From positions 62,001 to 126,000 of the forward strand of contig JAZTXM010000013.1 of the NCBI GenBank assembly GCA_045636425.1: DNA of 64,000 nucleotides. The letters run 5' to 3'. Shown one piece after another: positions 17,695-27,311 of this stretch. The stretch comes from UMGS1883 sp045636425 (lineage in GTDB: Bacteria; Bacillota; Clostridia; UMGS1883). The position numbers and the translations under genes are program-made. Numbering within the stretch: the first letter of the stretch is position 1; each line of letters opens with the position of its first letter. The notes under the pieces were generated by a model. It made no database searches. It had not been told where the DNA came from and saw only the letters and a list, made by a program, of their open reading frames with translations.

Positions 17695-17726
17695 CAATTC
17701 AACAAAATAAAAATTTTGTTGAATTG
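17695..17726 (+). promoter_or_regulatory. Perfect 14-bp inverted repeat in the 5' leader
   Basis: CAATTCAACAAAAT, loop AAAA, then the exact reverse complement, starting 8 bases after the -10 box. No U-run follows. It could be an operator at the transcription start or a 5' stabilising hairpin of the xerC-like mRNA. Confidence 0.5.
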
Positions 17727-17785
17727 GCGATAGGAGGATTCCGGGAAGGGCTTCTCTATATTATATATTTACGGAGGGCTTTATT

Positions 17786-18754
17786 ATGGCTGATTTCAGA
17801 GCTTACACCGACATTCCGCAGGATGTAAAGAATTTCCTCAGTTACCTTTCTAATATTAAAGGAAAATCTGACACTACAATCAATGAATACTATTATGATT
17901 TGCGTACCTTTTTTCGTTTTATGAAATGCCATCGCTCTATGGAATCTTTTGAAAATTTTGATAGCATTAATTGTAGTGACATTGATACAGATTTTATACG
18001 TGATATTATACTTGATGATATGTACGAATATCTGATGTACGCAAACAGCGACCGCGACAATAATGCAAACGCACGTGCGAGAAAAGTTTCTTCTTTAAAA
18101 AGCTTTTTCAATTATATGTCCGGTAAGGCTCACCTGCTCGATGTCAATGTTACAAAAGAATTAGATTCTCCAAAAATTCCATCAAAACTGCCTGTTTTTC
18201 TTTCTTTGGACGAGAGTTTACAATTATTGGAAAATATTGACGGCGAATTTAAAACCCGTGATTATTGCATAATTACACTGTTTTTAAACTGCGGAATGCG
18301 TCTTTCGGAACTGGTAGGAATCAATATTACGGATATTCATGGCGATAAGCTTACGGTTACAGGTAAAGGAAATAAACAAAGGACCGTATATCTTAACGAT
18401 GCGTGCAAATCAGCTATCAGAGCCTATATGGAAGTACGACCCAAAGATGGCGTAAAAGACCGAAAAGCTCTGTTTTTAAGCAAGCAAAAATCCCGTATAT
18501 CAAACAATATGGTTTACAGGATGATAAAAAAGAATCTGCAACGTGCAGGCCTTGACCCTGAGGTTTATTCTCCGCATAAATAAAGACATACAGCCGCCAC
18601 ATTAATGTATAAGTATGGAAATGTAGATGTAAGGGCACTCCAGGAAATTTTAGGGCACGAGCATCTTTCAACCACACAAATTTATACCCATATTGATGAG
18701 CAACAATTACGTGATGCAATAGATAAAAATCCTCTTTCAAAAGTACAACAATAA
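17786..18754 (+). pseudogene. XerC-like tyrosine recombinase with in-frame TAA
   Basis: A chromosomal-type tyrosine recombinase. The N-terminal SAM-like domain runs from MADFRAYTDIPQDVKNF, and the first catalytic Arg lies in CGMRLSELVGI. The frame stops at TAA (18581-18583) in what should be HK-L-RHTAATLMY. The same frame then continues with ALQEILGHEHLSTTQIYTH, holding the GHxH box and nucleophilic Tyr, to a second TAA at 18754. A single T-to-A change (TTA to TAA) explains this. Without readthrough the product lacks the HxxR, GHxH and Tyr residues and is inactive. It could be a real nonsense mutation or a sequencing error. The start follows CGGAGGGCTTTATT. Confidence 0.85.
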
Positions 18755-18787
18755 ATAAAACGGAAGCAAAATGCTTCCGTTTTATTT
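18754..18787. terminator. Bidirectional terminator
   Basis: AATAAAACGGAAGC pairs with GCTTCCGTTTTATT between the xerC-like gene and the convergent thiamine pyrophosphokinase gene. Confidence 0.85.
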
Positions 18788-19460
18788 ATTTAATACAAAA
18801 ATCATTGATATGCGAGATAAAATCAGGCAATTTTTCATCCCAAACTATAAAAAGCGAACCGTTTTTCACGCTGATAACTGCCCTCTCTCCTACAAATTCA
18901 TTACTGACACCCATTGGAGTATCTGCTTTAAGCGTTACATTATCAGCCTCATATTTTAAACCGCTGATAGTTACGTTTTGTGCATCATTTCCTTGTGCAA
19001 AAACCCCTAAATTTCCGGTGTGACTTTCTGAAAATTCAATGTTGGAATTGAAAATCGTTGTCATAACGCTGCTTTTTCCAATTAAAAAGCCTCTTCCGCC
19101 ATTTTTTGCTATATTTAACAAGGTTTGAATGTTTGCTACTGTATGGTCGAATCTTCCTCCGACACCGCCAAGGATAACAAAATTCTTATATCCTTTTTCT
19201 AAAGCTGTCTTATATGCCAAAAATGTGTCTGTATCATCTTTTTTTACAGGATGTTTGATGAGTTTGATATTCTCAGGGACTTCAGTGATGGAGTCAAAAT
19301 CACCTAATAGAATATCAGGTTCTTTTCCATTCTTTTTCAAAATATCATAGCCTCCGTCAGCCGCAATGATTAAATCATGCTCTTTAGGCTTAATTGAAAG
19401 TTGGTCTAAAAGCTCACTGCATGCACCTATGATATAGCATATTCCACTTCTGGTTATCAT
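18786..19460 (-). CDS. thiN: Thiamine pyrophosphokinase
   Basis: Transfers pyrophosphate from ATP to thiamine to give the cofactor TPP. From the ATG at 19460 the protein starts MITRSGICYIIGACSEL. The diagnostic blocks are IIAADGGYDIL, PDILLGDFDSI, DDTDTFLAYKTAL and ILGGVGGRFDHTVANIQTL, ending with a small beta-rich thiamine-binding domain (NVTLKADTPMGVSNEF). The start overlaps the stop of the upstream esterase gene in an ATGA, so the two are co-translated. The gene is often isolated in Clostridia. Confidence 0.93.
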   Translation of the reverse strand: MITRSGICYIIGACSELLDQLSIKPKEHDLIIAADGGYDILKKNGKEPDILLGDFDSITEVPENIKLIKHPVKKDDTDTFLAYKTALEKGYKNFVILGGVGGRFDHTVANIQTLLNIAKNGGRGFLIGKSSVMTTIFNSNIEFSESHTGNLGVFAQGNDAQNVTISGLKYEADNVTLKADTPMGVSNEFVGERAVISVKNGSLFIVWDEKLPDFISHINDFCIK

Positions 19461-20299
19461 CTGTAATTTGCCTCGGTTATACCAAATTGCAGATAGAGCC
19501 ATTCTATAGACTGCTTCATCCATGGATAGCTACGACATTCAAGCTTGCTGAGTCCCCAATATGTTTCATCTGAAAACAGCGATGTGCCGTGTGCTCCGTT
19601 AGGATAAATATGTAATTCAAACGGTATATTATGCTTTCTGAGAGCATTTGAATAAAGAAGCGAATTTTCAACGGGGACAGAAGCGTCTTCAAAAGTATGC
19701 CACAAAAATGCAGGAGGTGTATTTTCGTCTACGCAATTTTCAAGTGAAAGAGAATCCCACAATTCACATTCATGTTCAATGCCGGTAAGTTTGGCGAATG
19801 AGCTTTTGTGAGCATGATCACCGCAAGTGATAACAGGATAGCAAAGTATTGAAGCGTTCGGTTTATGATATTTATTCTTTTCTTCATCATCACCAAATAT
19901 ATCTGCTCTGTTCCACAGAGTACTTATAGAACCTGCCAGATGTCCTCCTGCGGAAAAACCGCAAACAGCTATCTGATCGGGATTAATTCTCCAGTCTTTT
20001 GCACTGTCACGGATAATCTTAATGGACTTTGCGGCATTTAAAATGGGCATCGGGTGACGATGAGGTTCCACGCAATAATCAAGTACAAAAGCGTGAAATC
20101 CTGCGGCGTTATAAGAAAGTGCAATCCTCTCCCCTTCTCTTGGAGAAACAATTCTGTAACCACCGCCTGGAATCACAAGAACGGCGGGACGATCTTCCTT
20201 TTCAATCGTTTGACTACCGTCTAATATATATCCGGTTAAAGTCGGCATAAAACCGTGCTCAGTTTCTTTTTCAAGCAGGTTAATGTTAATTATTTTCAT
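19457..20299 (-). CDS. Alpha/beta hydrolase, acetyl-esterase-like
   Basis: Serine esterase of the acetyl-esterase/hormone-sensitive lipase group, 280 residues. The oxyanion-hole motif is VLVIPGGGYR, the nucleophile elbow GFSAGGHLAGS, the acid FEDASVPVENS and the histidine PNGAHGTSLF. There is no signal peptide, so it is intracellular and probably acts on acetylated oligosaccharides. GAAAGGATGCGTTAAG precedes the ATG at 20299; the longer frame to 20449 runs through the promoter. It is the first gene of a two-gene operon with thiN, a functionally unexpected partner. Confidence 0.85.
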   Translation of the reverse strand: MKIININLLEKETEHGFMPTLTGYILDGSQTIEKEDRPAVLVIPGGGYRIVSPREGERIALSYNAAGFHAFVLDYCVEPHRHPMPILNAAKSIKIIRDSAKDWRINPDQIAVCGFSAGGHLAGSISTLWNRADIFGDDEEKNKYHKPNASILCYPVITCGDHAHKSSFAKLTGIEHECELWDSLSLENCVDENTPPAFLWHTFEDASVPVENSLLYSNALRKHNIPFELHIYPNGAHGTSLFSDETYWGLSKLECRSYPWMKQSIEWLYLQFGITEANYR

Positions 20300-20330
20300 T
20301 CTTAACGCATCCTTTCGAATTGTTGTAATT

Positions 20331-20359
20331 AGTATATCATATTGCTTATTTAAAGTCAA
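20331..20359 (-). promoter_or_regulatory. Sigma-A promoter for esterase-thiN
   Basis: On the minus strand TTGACT, 17 bases and TATACT. Confidence 0.7.
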
Positions 20360-20430
20360 TTGTTTTGCAGTAATATTTCTCTTTCCCCGGTCATATTTTA
20401 TTATATAAAATAAAAGGAGAATGTTGAAAT

Positions 20431-21570
20431 ATGAAAAAATTTTGTTCATTATTGATAGTTATAATCCTTCTTTTTAATTATAATGTTCTGGCTGCTACGT
20501 TTACTACTGATTCAAGTGCAAAGTCGCTTCTTCTTATGGAAGCATCTACGGGAAAAATATTATACGAAAAGAATTCTCACGAATCTCTGCCGCCTGCAAG
20601 TGTAACTAAGGTGATGACAATGCTCCTTATCTGCGAGGCATTAGAACGCGGAGAAATCACCCTTGAAACTCAAATTACGGCGAGCGAATATGCAAAAAGC
20701 ATGGGCGGAAGCACAATTTTCCTCGAAACCAACGAAATAATGACTCTTAACGACCTGCTAAAAGGTATAGCCGTTGCAAGTGCAAACGATGCGTGTGTAG
20801 CAGTGGCAGAGCACATGTGTGGCAGTGTGGAAACTTTCGTGGCGCTGATGAATAAGCGTGCATCCGAATTGGGTATGAAAGATACTAATTTCGTTAATTG
20901 TAACGGATTGGATGCAGAAAATCATCATTCAAGTGCATACGATATTGCAATTATGAGCCGTGAGCTTCTTAAGCATGACATAATTGAAAAATACACAACA
21001 ATTTGGATGGACACTCTCCGTGACGGCAAATTTCAGCTTGCAAATACAAACAAATTAATCAGGTTTTACAAAGGGGCTAATGGACTTAAGACAGGCTCTA
21101 CAAGCGGTGCGGGGTGTTGTATAAGTGCAGCCGCAAAACGTGACGGCATGCAGCTTATAGCTGTAGTAATGGGAAGCAGTAACAGCAAGGAGCGATTCGC
21201 TACCGCGAGTAGTTTGCTGAATTATGGATTCGCCAACTATACCGTCACCAAGTTTGGCGAGAAAAATTCAAAGGTTCGCGATGTATTGGTAAAGAACGGA
21301 AAAGAAAAGAAAGTAACGGCTCTTTCAAAAGAAAACGCAAACATTTTGATTGAAAAGCAAAATGCGGATAAAATTAAAACACATATTAACATAGAAAATA
21401 ATTTACAGGCTCCCGTAAAAAAAGGACAGATTATCGGTGAGTTAATCATAACCTCTGATGCCGAGACGTTGGTTAAAGTTCCGCTAATTTCTGACAGAAG
21501 CGTAAAACGAAAAGGTGCAAGCGATTATTTCGTGCACCTTTTGAAGGGATTATTTAAATTCAACACATAA
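20431..21570 (+). CDS. D-alanyl-D-alanine carboxypeptidase (S11)
   Basis: Penicillin-binding DacA/DacF-type carboxypeptidase trimming peptidoglycan stem peptides outside the membrane. A signal peptide spans residues 1-21. The serine motif is SVTKV in PPASVTKVMTMLL near residue 50, the SxN motif ASANDACVAVAE near 113 and KTGS in GLKTGSTSGAG near 220. The C-terminal PBP5-type beta domain ends with a basic amphipathic tail for membrane attachment. AAAGGAGAATGTTGAAAT precedes the ATG. A second paralogue (37519-38640) sits with spoIIA. The 3' end overlaps the convergent permease gene by 46 bases. Confidence 0.92.
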   Translation: MKKFCSLLIVIILLFNYNVLAATFTTDSSAKSLLLMEASTGKILYEKNSHESLPPASVTKVMTMLLICEALERGEITLETQITASEYAKSMGGSTIFLETNEIMTLNDLLKGIAVASANDACVAVAEHMCGSVETFVALMNKRASELGMKDTNFVNCNGLDAENHHSSAYDIAIMSRELLKHDIIEKYTTIWMDTLRDGKFQLANTNKLIRFYKGANGLKTGSTSGAGCCISAAAKRDGMQLIAVVMGSSNSKERFATASSLLNYGFANYTVTKFGEKNSKVRDVLVKNGKEKKVTALSKENANILIEKQNADKIKTHINIENNLQAPVKKGQIIGELIITSDAETLVKVPLISDRSVKRKGASDYFVHLLKGLFKFNT

Positions 21571-22679
21571 TTCAGTATAAGAACAACAGCAAGAATTAAT
21601 AAAGAGTATAATATAAAGTACAAATAATATGCATTATCATAAATCGAGTAAAGATAATAGTGCGATGGCAGAAGAAATCTTAACATCGGAAAGAATGAAA
21701 CATTGAAAAAAATAGGTGAAAGAACCAAAGCAAACACGATAATGCCCGGTATCACCGCACCGAGTTTTCCATAAGATTTAAACATAATACAAAAGCACAG
21801 GGAAAAGATGCTTGTAGCAATTATGAAGAGAATCATTGAAATAAATTCTCTGAGAAAACCTACCGAAAATCCTCCGACTAATAAAGCTAAAAGAATTGCA
21901 ACTCCCGAAAATGCGGAGGCTGAAAGACAGGTAGCAAATGCGGGTAAAATTCTTTTTGTCGGAGATAGCCATGCGAATTTACCGTTTGAATTATCTTTGA
22001 GAAAATACATGGCGGCGGCAAGGCCTGACAGGATCAGCAAAATAGAAAGAATTCCCCTGATTGGTGATATTAAATAATTTTGTTTTACGGGAGCATCGGA
22101 TGAGAGTTTAGTCATTTCAATAATGCTTCTCCCCTTTTCCCTGTCAAAATAGTTTGCACGGAGTTCCTCATCTGATATTTTACCGACGAGTTTCAAATTA
22201 TTATGGGCATAGTTACTGTACAGAGAAAAGGATACCTCGTCAAAAATAGTTTCGTAAAACATTTCTCTCGACATCTGTAATATAACATTTTCTTCGCGTT
22301 CTATTACCTTTAAAAATGGTTCCTTTGACTCTTTTTTTATGAAACTATTAATTCTTTCTTCAATGTTATCTTTATACACCCACGCAGCATCGGCTTTATG
22401 TGTTGTTACCATGTCCGTTGCATCCGATTCTGTATCACATATAACAAACTGAATTATACTGTCGGTATTACGAAGTTTCTCCATTGCACGCTTTGCTGCA
22501 GGCGAATTGTCCTGCGATGCGACAGCAATCCTCAATATTCCGCTCTCACCCGACATTGCAAGCTTAGTAACAGGAATGATGACAGGGATTAAACAGAGTA
22601 TAATGATAAAACTCAGCTTATGAAGCAGACGTTTACTGCACATAAAATACCAAGCCGCACATTTTTTAAGCAAATTCAT
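21525..22679 (-). CDS. ABC-2 type permease (third gene of exporter operon)
   Basis: Membrane subunit of an ABC exporter, 384 residues. One N-terminal transmembrane helix (LSFIIILCLIPVIIPV) is followed by a large external domain and about five C-terminal helices, the YhgE/ABC-2 topology. The start overlaps the end of the upstream permease (ATGA), and both resemble each other in layout, so they probably form a heterodimer with the ATPase at 23921-24586. The substrate is unknown. The last codons run antisense into the D,D-carboxypeptidase gene. Confidence 0.8.
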   Translation of the reverse strand: MNLLKKCAAWYFMCSKRLLHKLSFIIILCLIPVIIPVTKLAMSGESGILRIAVASQDNSPAAKRAMEKLRNTDSIIQFVICDTESDATDMVTTHKADAAWVYKDNIEERINSFIKKESKEPFLKVIEREENVILQMSREMFYETIFDEVSFSLYSNYAHNNLKLVGKISDEELRANYFDREKGRSIIEMTKLSSDAPVKQNYLISPIRGILSILLILSGLAAAMYFLKDNSNGKFAWLSPTKRILPAFATCLSASAFSGVAILLALLVGGFSVGFLREFISMILFIIATSIFSLCFCIMFKSYGKLGAVIPGIIVFALVLSPIFFNVSFFPMLRFLLPSHYYLYSIYDNAYYLYFILYSLLILAVVLILNYVLNLNNPFKRCTK

Positions 22680-23917
22680 ATACTCTCCCCTCCCATATCT
22701 TTTTTTCTTTTAAAATAAGCCGCAATTGCAAATAGAAGCGTATATATCGACACAATTACGAAATCTCCCCAACCGACAGTATCACTCATAAGCTTACGCA
22801 AGTAGGAAAAGCCTGCACCGGAAGGCAGAAACATCGAAACTTTCTGCACGGCTGTCGGAAAGAAGTATATAGGATAAAAACAGCCTGAAACATACCCTAA
22901 GCCAACAGCAATGAGAAACTGTACGATTATACTACTCACAGAATTTGGGAACAGTTCATATAGTGCTTTATGCATTGCGGTAAACATGATAATAACGGGA
23001 AGCATGAGAAAAACGAAGGTAATACAACTGAAAACTGAATTATTATTAAACTCTTTGATGCCAAAGCTGTTGTCTGCAGTTACAACACCTATTAGCAATG
23101 CAAACAGCATCAAAGTTAAAATTGTGATACATAAAAACGAAATGTATTCAGCAAACATTTGGAGGGAAATCTTTAACCCCGATGATTGTAGTGAACGCGA
23201 CAAAGCAAGATTACGTCCCGATAAAAGTTTATTACAGGATATACCCCAAATCAAAAGGAAAAAGGTTATAATACCGCAAACATAATATCCGCTTAAGGAA
23301 ATTGAATCTGCTACTCCTACGAATTGTGTTTCAATCGCGGTATCTCTGCTAAGAACAAACTCTATGTATGAGAAGTTCATATCGTTAACTTTTTTTCCTA
23401 TGCCTTTTGTTTGTTTGATTCTTTTTGCAACGTCACGCAAGCTGTAGCTTCCGTTTTGAGTTTCTACAACTAAGTTAGAAACAACTTTTAAAACCTCTCC
23501 TGAAATTGCCGTTCCAAAACCCTCGGGACCGTCCGATATAACATACTTTGCAGGTATGTTATCCCCGTAATATACCCCGCGCACAAACTCTTCTGGAATA
23601 TATACATACCCTTTGATTTCTCCTTTTTTCAAAGCACTGATTGCTTCTTCCTCCGACATACGAGGAAATTCAACAAAAAAGCGGGAACTATCAAAATTTT
23701 CCAGCAAATTAATACCAATGCCAAAATGAGTATCTTTAATATCTCCAACTATTGCCACCGAAATTTTTTGCTTGCTCTCGCCGTTTTGGGTATCTGAAAT
23801 AAGCCCTACCGCCGCCACTCCGATAGCAGTCACGGTAAGAATGGTTATAAGCAAAATTGCCGGATATATTTTAAAGGCTCTTTTTAAATGCAGTTTGAAG
23901 AATACGCTCTTTTTCAT
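22676..23917 (-). CDS. ABC-2 type permease (second gene of exporter operon)
   Basis: Partner membrane subunit of 413 residues. An N-terminal helix (IYPAILLITILTVTAIGVAA) is followed by an extracytoplasmic domain of about 190 residues (AIVGDIKDTHFG to LRDVAKRIKQTKG) and about six helices at the C-terminus. It begins 3 bases after the ATPase gene and overlaps the third gene. The arrangement ATPase-permease-permease suggests export of a peptide, lipid or drug; no immunity or precursor gene nearby narrows this down. Confidence 0.8.
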   Translation of the reverse strand: MKKSVFFKLHLKRAFKIYPAILLITILTVTAIGVAAVGLISDTQNGESKQKISVAIVGDIKDTHFGIGINLLENFDSSRFFVEFPRMSEEEAISALKKGEIKGYVYIPEEFVRGVYYGDNIPAKYVISDGPEGFGTAISGEVLKVVSNLVVETQNGSYSLRDVAKRIKQTKGIGKKVNDMNFSYIEFVLSRDTAIETQFVGVADSISLSGYYVCGIITFFLLIWGISCNKLLSGRNLALSRSLQSSGLKISLQMFAEYISFLCITILTLMLFALLIGVVTADNSFGIKEFNNNSVFSCITFVFLMLPVIIMFTAMHKALYELFPNSVSSIIVQFLIAVGLGYVSGCFYPIYFFPTAVQKVSMFLPSGAGFSYLRKLMSDTVGWGDFVIVSIYTLLFAIAAYFKRKKDMGGESI

Positions 23918-23920
23918 AGC

Positions 23921-24586
23921 TTATAAATTACCTGCCAATCTGTGCACGTTTCCATCGTATTGATATGGATGCAATGTTCCTTCTTTCAGTATATAGAGTT
24001 TATCACAAAGAGGGATTTCCTGAATATCGTGCGTTGCCAAAAGAATGGTTCCGCCGTTTTCTTTATATTCAAGTAAATAGTTTGAAATTCTCTCCTTGCA
24101 AACAAGGTCCAGAGCCGCAGAAGGCTCATCGAGTAAAAGAATTTTTGGTTTGTGTGCAACGGCACAACCGATTGCAAGTCGTTTTTTCATTCCGCCCGAC
24201 ATTTTATAAACAGGAGTGTTTATAAAAGCTGTAACACCTAGCATTGCAAGGACTCCGTCATCAAGCTGATATTCAAGGTCGCCTTTTGAATACCAAAGCC
24301 TCAAGTTATCGTTAGCGGTTAATTCTTCAAAAAGTGGGGTGCTTTGAGGCACATAACCCAGAATCTTGCTGCGTTCCTTTTCGTTTGAAAGCATATTTAT
24401 CCCATTGTATGTGAAGCTTCCTCCATCGGCTTTCATTACCCCTGCAAGAATACTGAATAATGTAGATTTACCGCTTCCGTTACTGCCTAAAATTCCTATA
24501 CATTGGCCTTTTGATGTTTCAAGACAAACATCTGTCAGCACCTTCGTTTTTTTGTAATCCTTTTTTATGTGTTCAATAGTAATCAT
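23921..24586 (-). CDS. ABC transporter ATP-binding protein
   Basis: Cytoplasmic ATPase of the exporter. Walker A is GSNGSGKST, the Q-loop is in GYVPQSTPL, the signature is MSGGMKKRLAIG, Walker B is ILLLDEPSAALD and the switch histidine is in ATHDIQE. The ATG at 24586 is chosen because AAAGGA lies 9-10 bases upstream; a TTG at 24595 would abut that site. First gene of a three-gene operon with two ABC-2 permeases. Confidence 0.92.
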   Translation of the reverse strand: MITIEHIKKDYKKTKVLTDVCLETSKGQCIGILGSNGSGKSTLFSILAGVMKADGGSFTYNGINMLSNEKERSKILGYVPQSTPLFEELTANDNLRLWYSKGDLEYQLDDGVLAMLGVTAFINTPVYKMSGGMKKRLAIGCAVAHKPKILLLDEPSAALDLVCKERISNYLLEYKENGGTILLATHDIQEIPLCDKLYILKEGTLHPYQYDGNVHRLAGNL

Positions 24587-24603
24587 AATATTCAATCCTT
24601 TGC

Positions 24604-24640
24604 AAAGGCTGAGTGCTTATTATGCAACTCAGCCTTTTTA
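24604..24640 (-). terminator. Stem-loop between zinc-ribbon gene and ABC operon
   Basis: AAAGGCTGAGT pairs with ACTCAGCCTTT, placed after the stop of the zinc-ribbon gene; the minus-strand U-tail is short. Confidence 0.6.
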
Positions 24641-24646
24641 ACAGTA

Positions 24647-26512
24647 TTAGTAGCCGTATTCGTAGTCGTATTCGAAATAATCCTCTGATTGAGGCTGTAA
24701 ATAATATTGAAGTTCCTCATCTGCTTGTGTAATAGCATCGGTTATTTCTCGGGGAGCTCCCGCGGATTTAAGATTTTTACTTAACTTATTAAGACTTAAA
24801 CCGGATAACCAATCAAGCGTTTCGCTTTCTTCCCCTACTGAAATATAGTTGTGGGGAATGTCAATTTCTTTTTGTGGGGGTTGAATTTGTGACTTTCCAT
24901 TTAACAAAAAGCAAAGTTCGTTGCCCTTAGTTAACGAGAGTGTTACATCTTCTGATTCTTTTGGTTTTATATTTGATTCAAGAGTCAGTTTTAAGTCAGA
25001 CACCAACGATGCAATTTCTCCCGTTGCAATGCTCTTTATTTGCTCCTTTACAAAGTCTGTAAGTTCAAGGCTGATTTTGCCATTGAATATTCCATTTTTT
25101 GAGTCTTTTGTATTATATTCCGAAACGATTTTTGCAAGCTTGTTTCCTGCGGCGGTTATGTAAAACGTTCCGGATTTTTTATCACCTGAAGTCCTTCCAT
25201 TTCCCTCAAGACTTACGGAGCTTAAAAAGCCTGCACCGGCATTAATTTTCATTGCATAATCTTTTCCTGATTCCAATGAAATTGATGAAAAAGAAACTCC
25301 GTCCTTCTCAAGCCCGAAACCTACCAAATCTCCTGCATTGTTTACCCAAATGTTAAAGCGGATAAGCTCCTCCCTGTCCCCTTGTGTGTTTTCGGCTTCA
25401 GAAATGATTTCGTCGATTCCGAAAATCATTTCTGAATATACACTTTCAAAATCAGCATCAACTGCGTCTAATTCACAAAATTCTCTGATAATATTTTTTA
25501 TTTCATTATCTGTTTTTACTTCTTTCAGAAATGCAACAAGCATTTTCCTAAGGAGCTCCTCATTTACCGATACGGAAAGCTTTGTGCAGCTTTGTTTAAT
25601 ATCGCCTGCCTTCAGTTTTTCTGTGTCTTCCGATACATTGTCCACACTGTCGATCACACTGCAAATGTACTTATAGAGTAGACTTTGGGTTGTTTTCTCA
25701 TCAGGGATGAGGTCCATAATCTCGCAAAGAGATTGAAACTCTGCTGAATCCATAAGTGCCTTATACGCATAAAAAGGGTTGTCATAGTAATCATAACTGT
25801 CAAATACAATCTTGATTGCTTTGTTATTAATTTCAGGGATATCAAAGTAAATTCCACTGTCATCTATTGCGGTATTCAAGGAAAGAATCTTTTTTCCGTT
25901 TATTGATGCATCTATTTCAGAAGAAATATCCGTTCCAACTCTGGCAGATTCTCCTGAAAATGTTATCTTTTTAATCCAATCTATCTTATCTGTAATATCA
26001 TCTAATTCGTTCACGTCGGCAGCTTCAAGAATGTCATAAAACCCACTTCCGAATTGAAGTGTTACTTCACCTTTCTCCTTTATATCGCCAAAAAGCGAGT
26101 TTGAGTCTGAAATAGCTGATAAGGTGGCACCAATCTCATCGGTGGAATCCTTTATTTCACGCTTAACAACTACCTTGAAGTAGTCTTCAGGGGAATAATA
26201 GAGCTTTTGCGCCATGTTTTTGATAACAGGAGCAGCATACACTATTATGGATGACAGCAGTATTAACACTGCGGCAATTATAACAGGTCTGTGCCATTTT
26301 TTACGAGGCTTAGGTGCGGGTGTTGCGGCAACGCTTTCCAAATTTTCTTGTGTCACAACCGGGTGTTGAAGATTTATATTTCCGTCTAAAGCTTCAGCTT
26401 CAATCTTTGGGTCCCCACCTAACAAATCTTCAGTACGATTAACGCGCTTTCCGCACGACTGGCAGAATTTATCGTTTTCATTTAATAATCTTCCGCAATT
26501 TTCACAAAACAT
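24647..26512 (-). CDS. Zinc-ribbon membrane-anchored protein
   Basis: A 621-residue protein with an N-terminal zinc ribbon (CENCGRLL and CQSCGKRV, residues 3-22), a basic linker, one transmembrane helix (about residues 75-95, VIIAAVLILLSSIIVYAA) and a large extracytoplasmic domain of mixed beta/alpha character. The end is acidic and tyrosine-rich (YFEYDYEYGY). Zinc ribbon plus single membrane pass plus external domain is common in Clostridia, but no function is established. It has its own promoter and terminator. No enzymatic motif is visible. Confidence 0.75.
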   Translation of the reverse strand: MFCENCGRLLNENDKFCQSCGKRVNRTEDLLGGDPKIEAEALDGNINLQHPVVTQENLESVAATPAPKPRKKWHRPVIIAAVLILLSSIIVYAAPVIKNMAQKLYYSPEDYFKVVVKREIKDSTDEIGATLSAISDSNSLFGDIKEKGEVTLQFGSGFYDILEAADVNELDDITDKIDWIKKITFSGESARVGTDISSEIDASINGKKILSLNTAIDDSGIYFDIPEINNKAIKIVFDSYDYYDNPFYAYKALMDSAEFQSLCEIMDLIPDEKTTQSLLYKYICSVIDSVDNVSEDTEKLKAGDIKQSCTKLSVSVNEELLRKMLVAFLKEVKTDNEIKNIIREFCELDAVDADFESVYSEMIFGIDEIISEAENTQGDREELIRFNIWVNNAGDLVGFGLEKDGVSFSSISLESGKDYAMKINAGAGFLSSVSLEGNGRTSGDKKSGTFYITAAGNKLAKIVSEYNTKDSKNGIFNGKISLELTDFVKEQIKSIATGEIASLVSDLKLTLESNIKPKESEDVTLSLTKGNELCFLLNGKSQIQPPQKEIDIPHNYISVGEESETLDWLSGLSLNKLSKNLKSAGAPREITDAITQADEELQYYLQPQSEDYFEYDYEYGY

Positions 26513-26551
26513 AATTATTTCCTCCCTCTTTTTTGGGTTCTCTATAAGATA

Positions 26552-26581
26552 ATTATATTATATTCTTACATATTTTGTCAA
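26552..26581 (-). promoter_or_regulatory. Promoter for zinc-ribbon gene
   Basis: Minus strand TTGACA, 18-base spacer and TATAAT, about 40 bases ahead of the ATG. Confidence 0.7.
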
Positions 26582-26597
26582 GGATTGTATAAAGAAT

Positions 26598-26632
26598 AAT
26601 CAAAGCCAACCGACAAACGGTTGGCTTTGATT
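26598..26632 (-). terminator. Terminator of the cotJ operon
   Basis: A 15-bp stem AATCAAAGCCAACCG with its exact complement and a 5-nt loop, directly after the cotJC stop. Confidence 0.8.
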
Positions 26633-26648
26633 ATGGGATTAATATATT

Positions 26649-27033
26649 TTAATAATATTTTCTGTCGCTCATATCCTGAACACTGCGAAGTGCTTCACCG
26701 AAACGTTGGAAGTGAACTACCTCGCGTTCTCTCAGGAATTTAATGGGTTCAATTACATCGGGGTCATCTGCAAGGCGAAGAATATTGTCGTAGGTCGCTC
26801 TCGCTTTTTGTTCTGCTGCAAGGTCTTCCGTAAGGTCAGCTATAACATCAGCTTTTGACTGAATGTATGCTGCTGTCCATGGAACACCTGCCGCCGACGC
26901 AGGATAAATACCTGTGTTATGATCAACATAGTATTTATCAAAGCCCGATGCTTTGATTTCTTCGGGGGTAAGGTTGCGTGTTAACTGATACACAATAGTA
27001 CCAATCATCTCAAGGTGGGCAAGTTCTTCCGTG
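26649..27033 (-). pseudogene. cotJC: cotJC, C-terminal part (interrupted gene)
   Basis: C-terminal two thirds of the CotJC spore-coat protein (manganese-catalase-like). From the element border the frame reads GTEELAHLEMIGT, holding the metal-ligand ExxH motif, and runs through PASAAGVPWTAAYI and REREVVHFQRFGEAL to the stop. Upstream of the border the frame ends at a TAA within about 30 bases, inside the inserted element. Joined at the GG core to the N-terminal part (31998-32182) it gives an uninterrupted 189-residue CotJC. It is listed as pseudogene only because the gene is split in this DNA; excision would make it functional. Confidence 0.92.
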
Positions 27034-27060
27034 CCTGAATCCGAGATGATTTTGCTTCCT
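27010..27060. promoter_or_regulatory. Left attachment site of the cotJC element
   Basis: The core CC is at 27034-27035. The host arm (cotJC codons for TEELAHLE) is to the left and the element arm, with GATGATTTTGC at 27045-27055, to the right, separated from the core by 9 nt. It mirrors the right site. Confidence 0.75.
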
Positions 27061-27311
27061 TATATTTATTGAATCTTTTTTATGTAGCAATCAAGTGTAA
27101 AAGTTAAAATACAAGGTAAGAAAAAGATGATTTTAAGGTTATTTTATCTGGTTTGGGCATAAATCGATTCATCTTACATGTATATTAATGGGAGTAATTT
27201 AATTATTGATGAAAAAACATTCAACGTTGGTTATGTGATAGCAATATTTAGTACTAGTACTAGTCAATAATGACAAAAGAAAGTTGGAATATGTATTTTA
27301 TGTGAAATATA

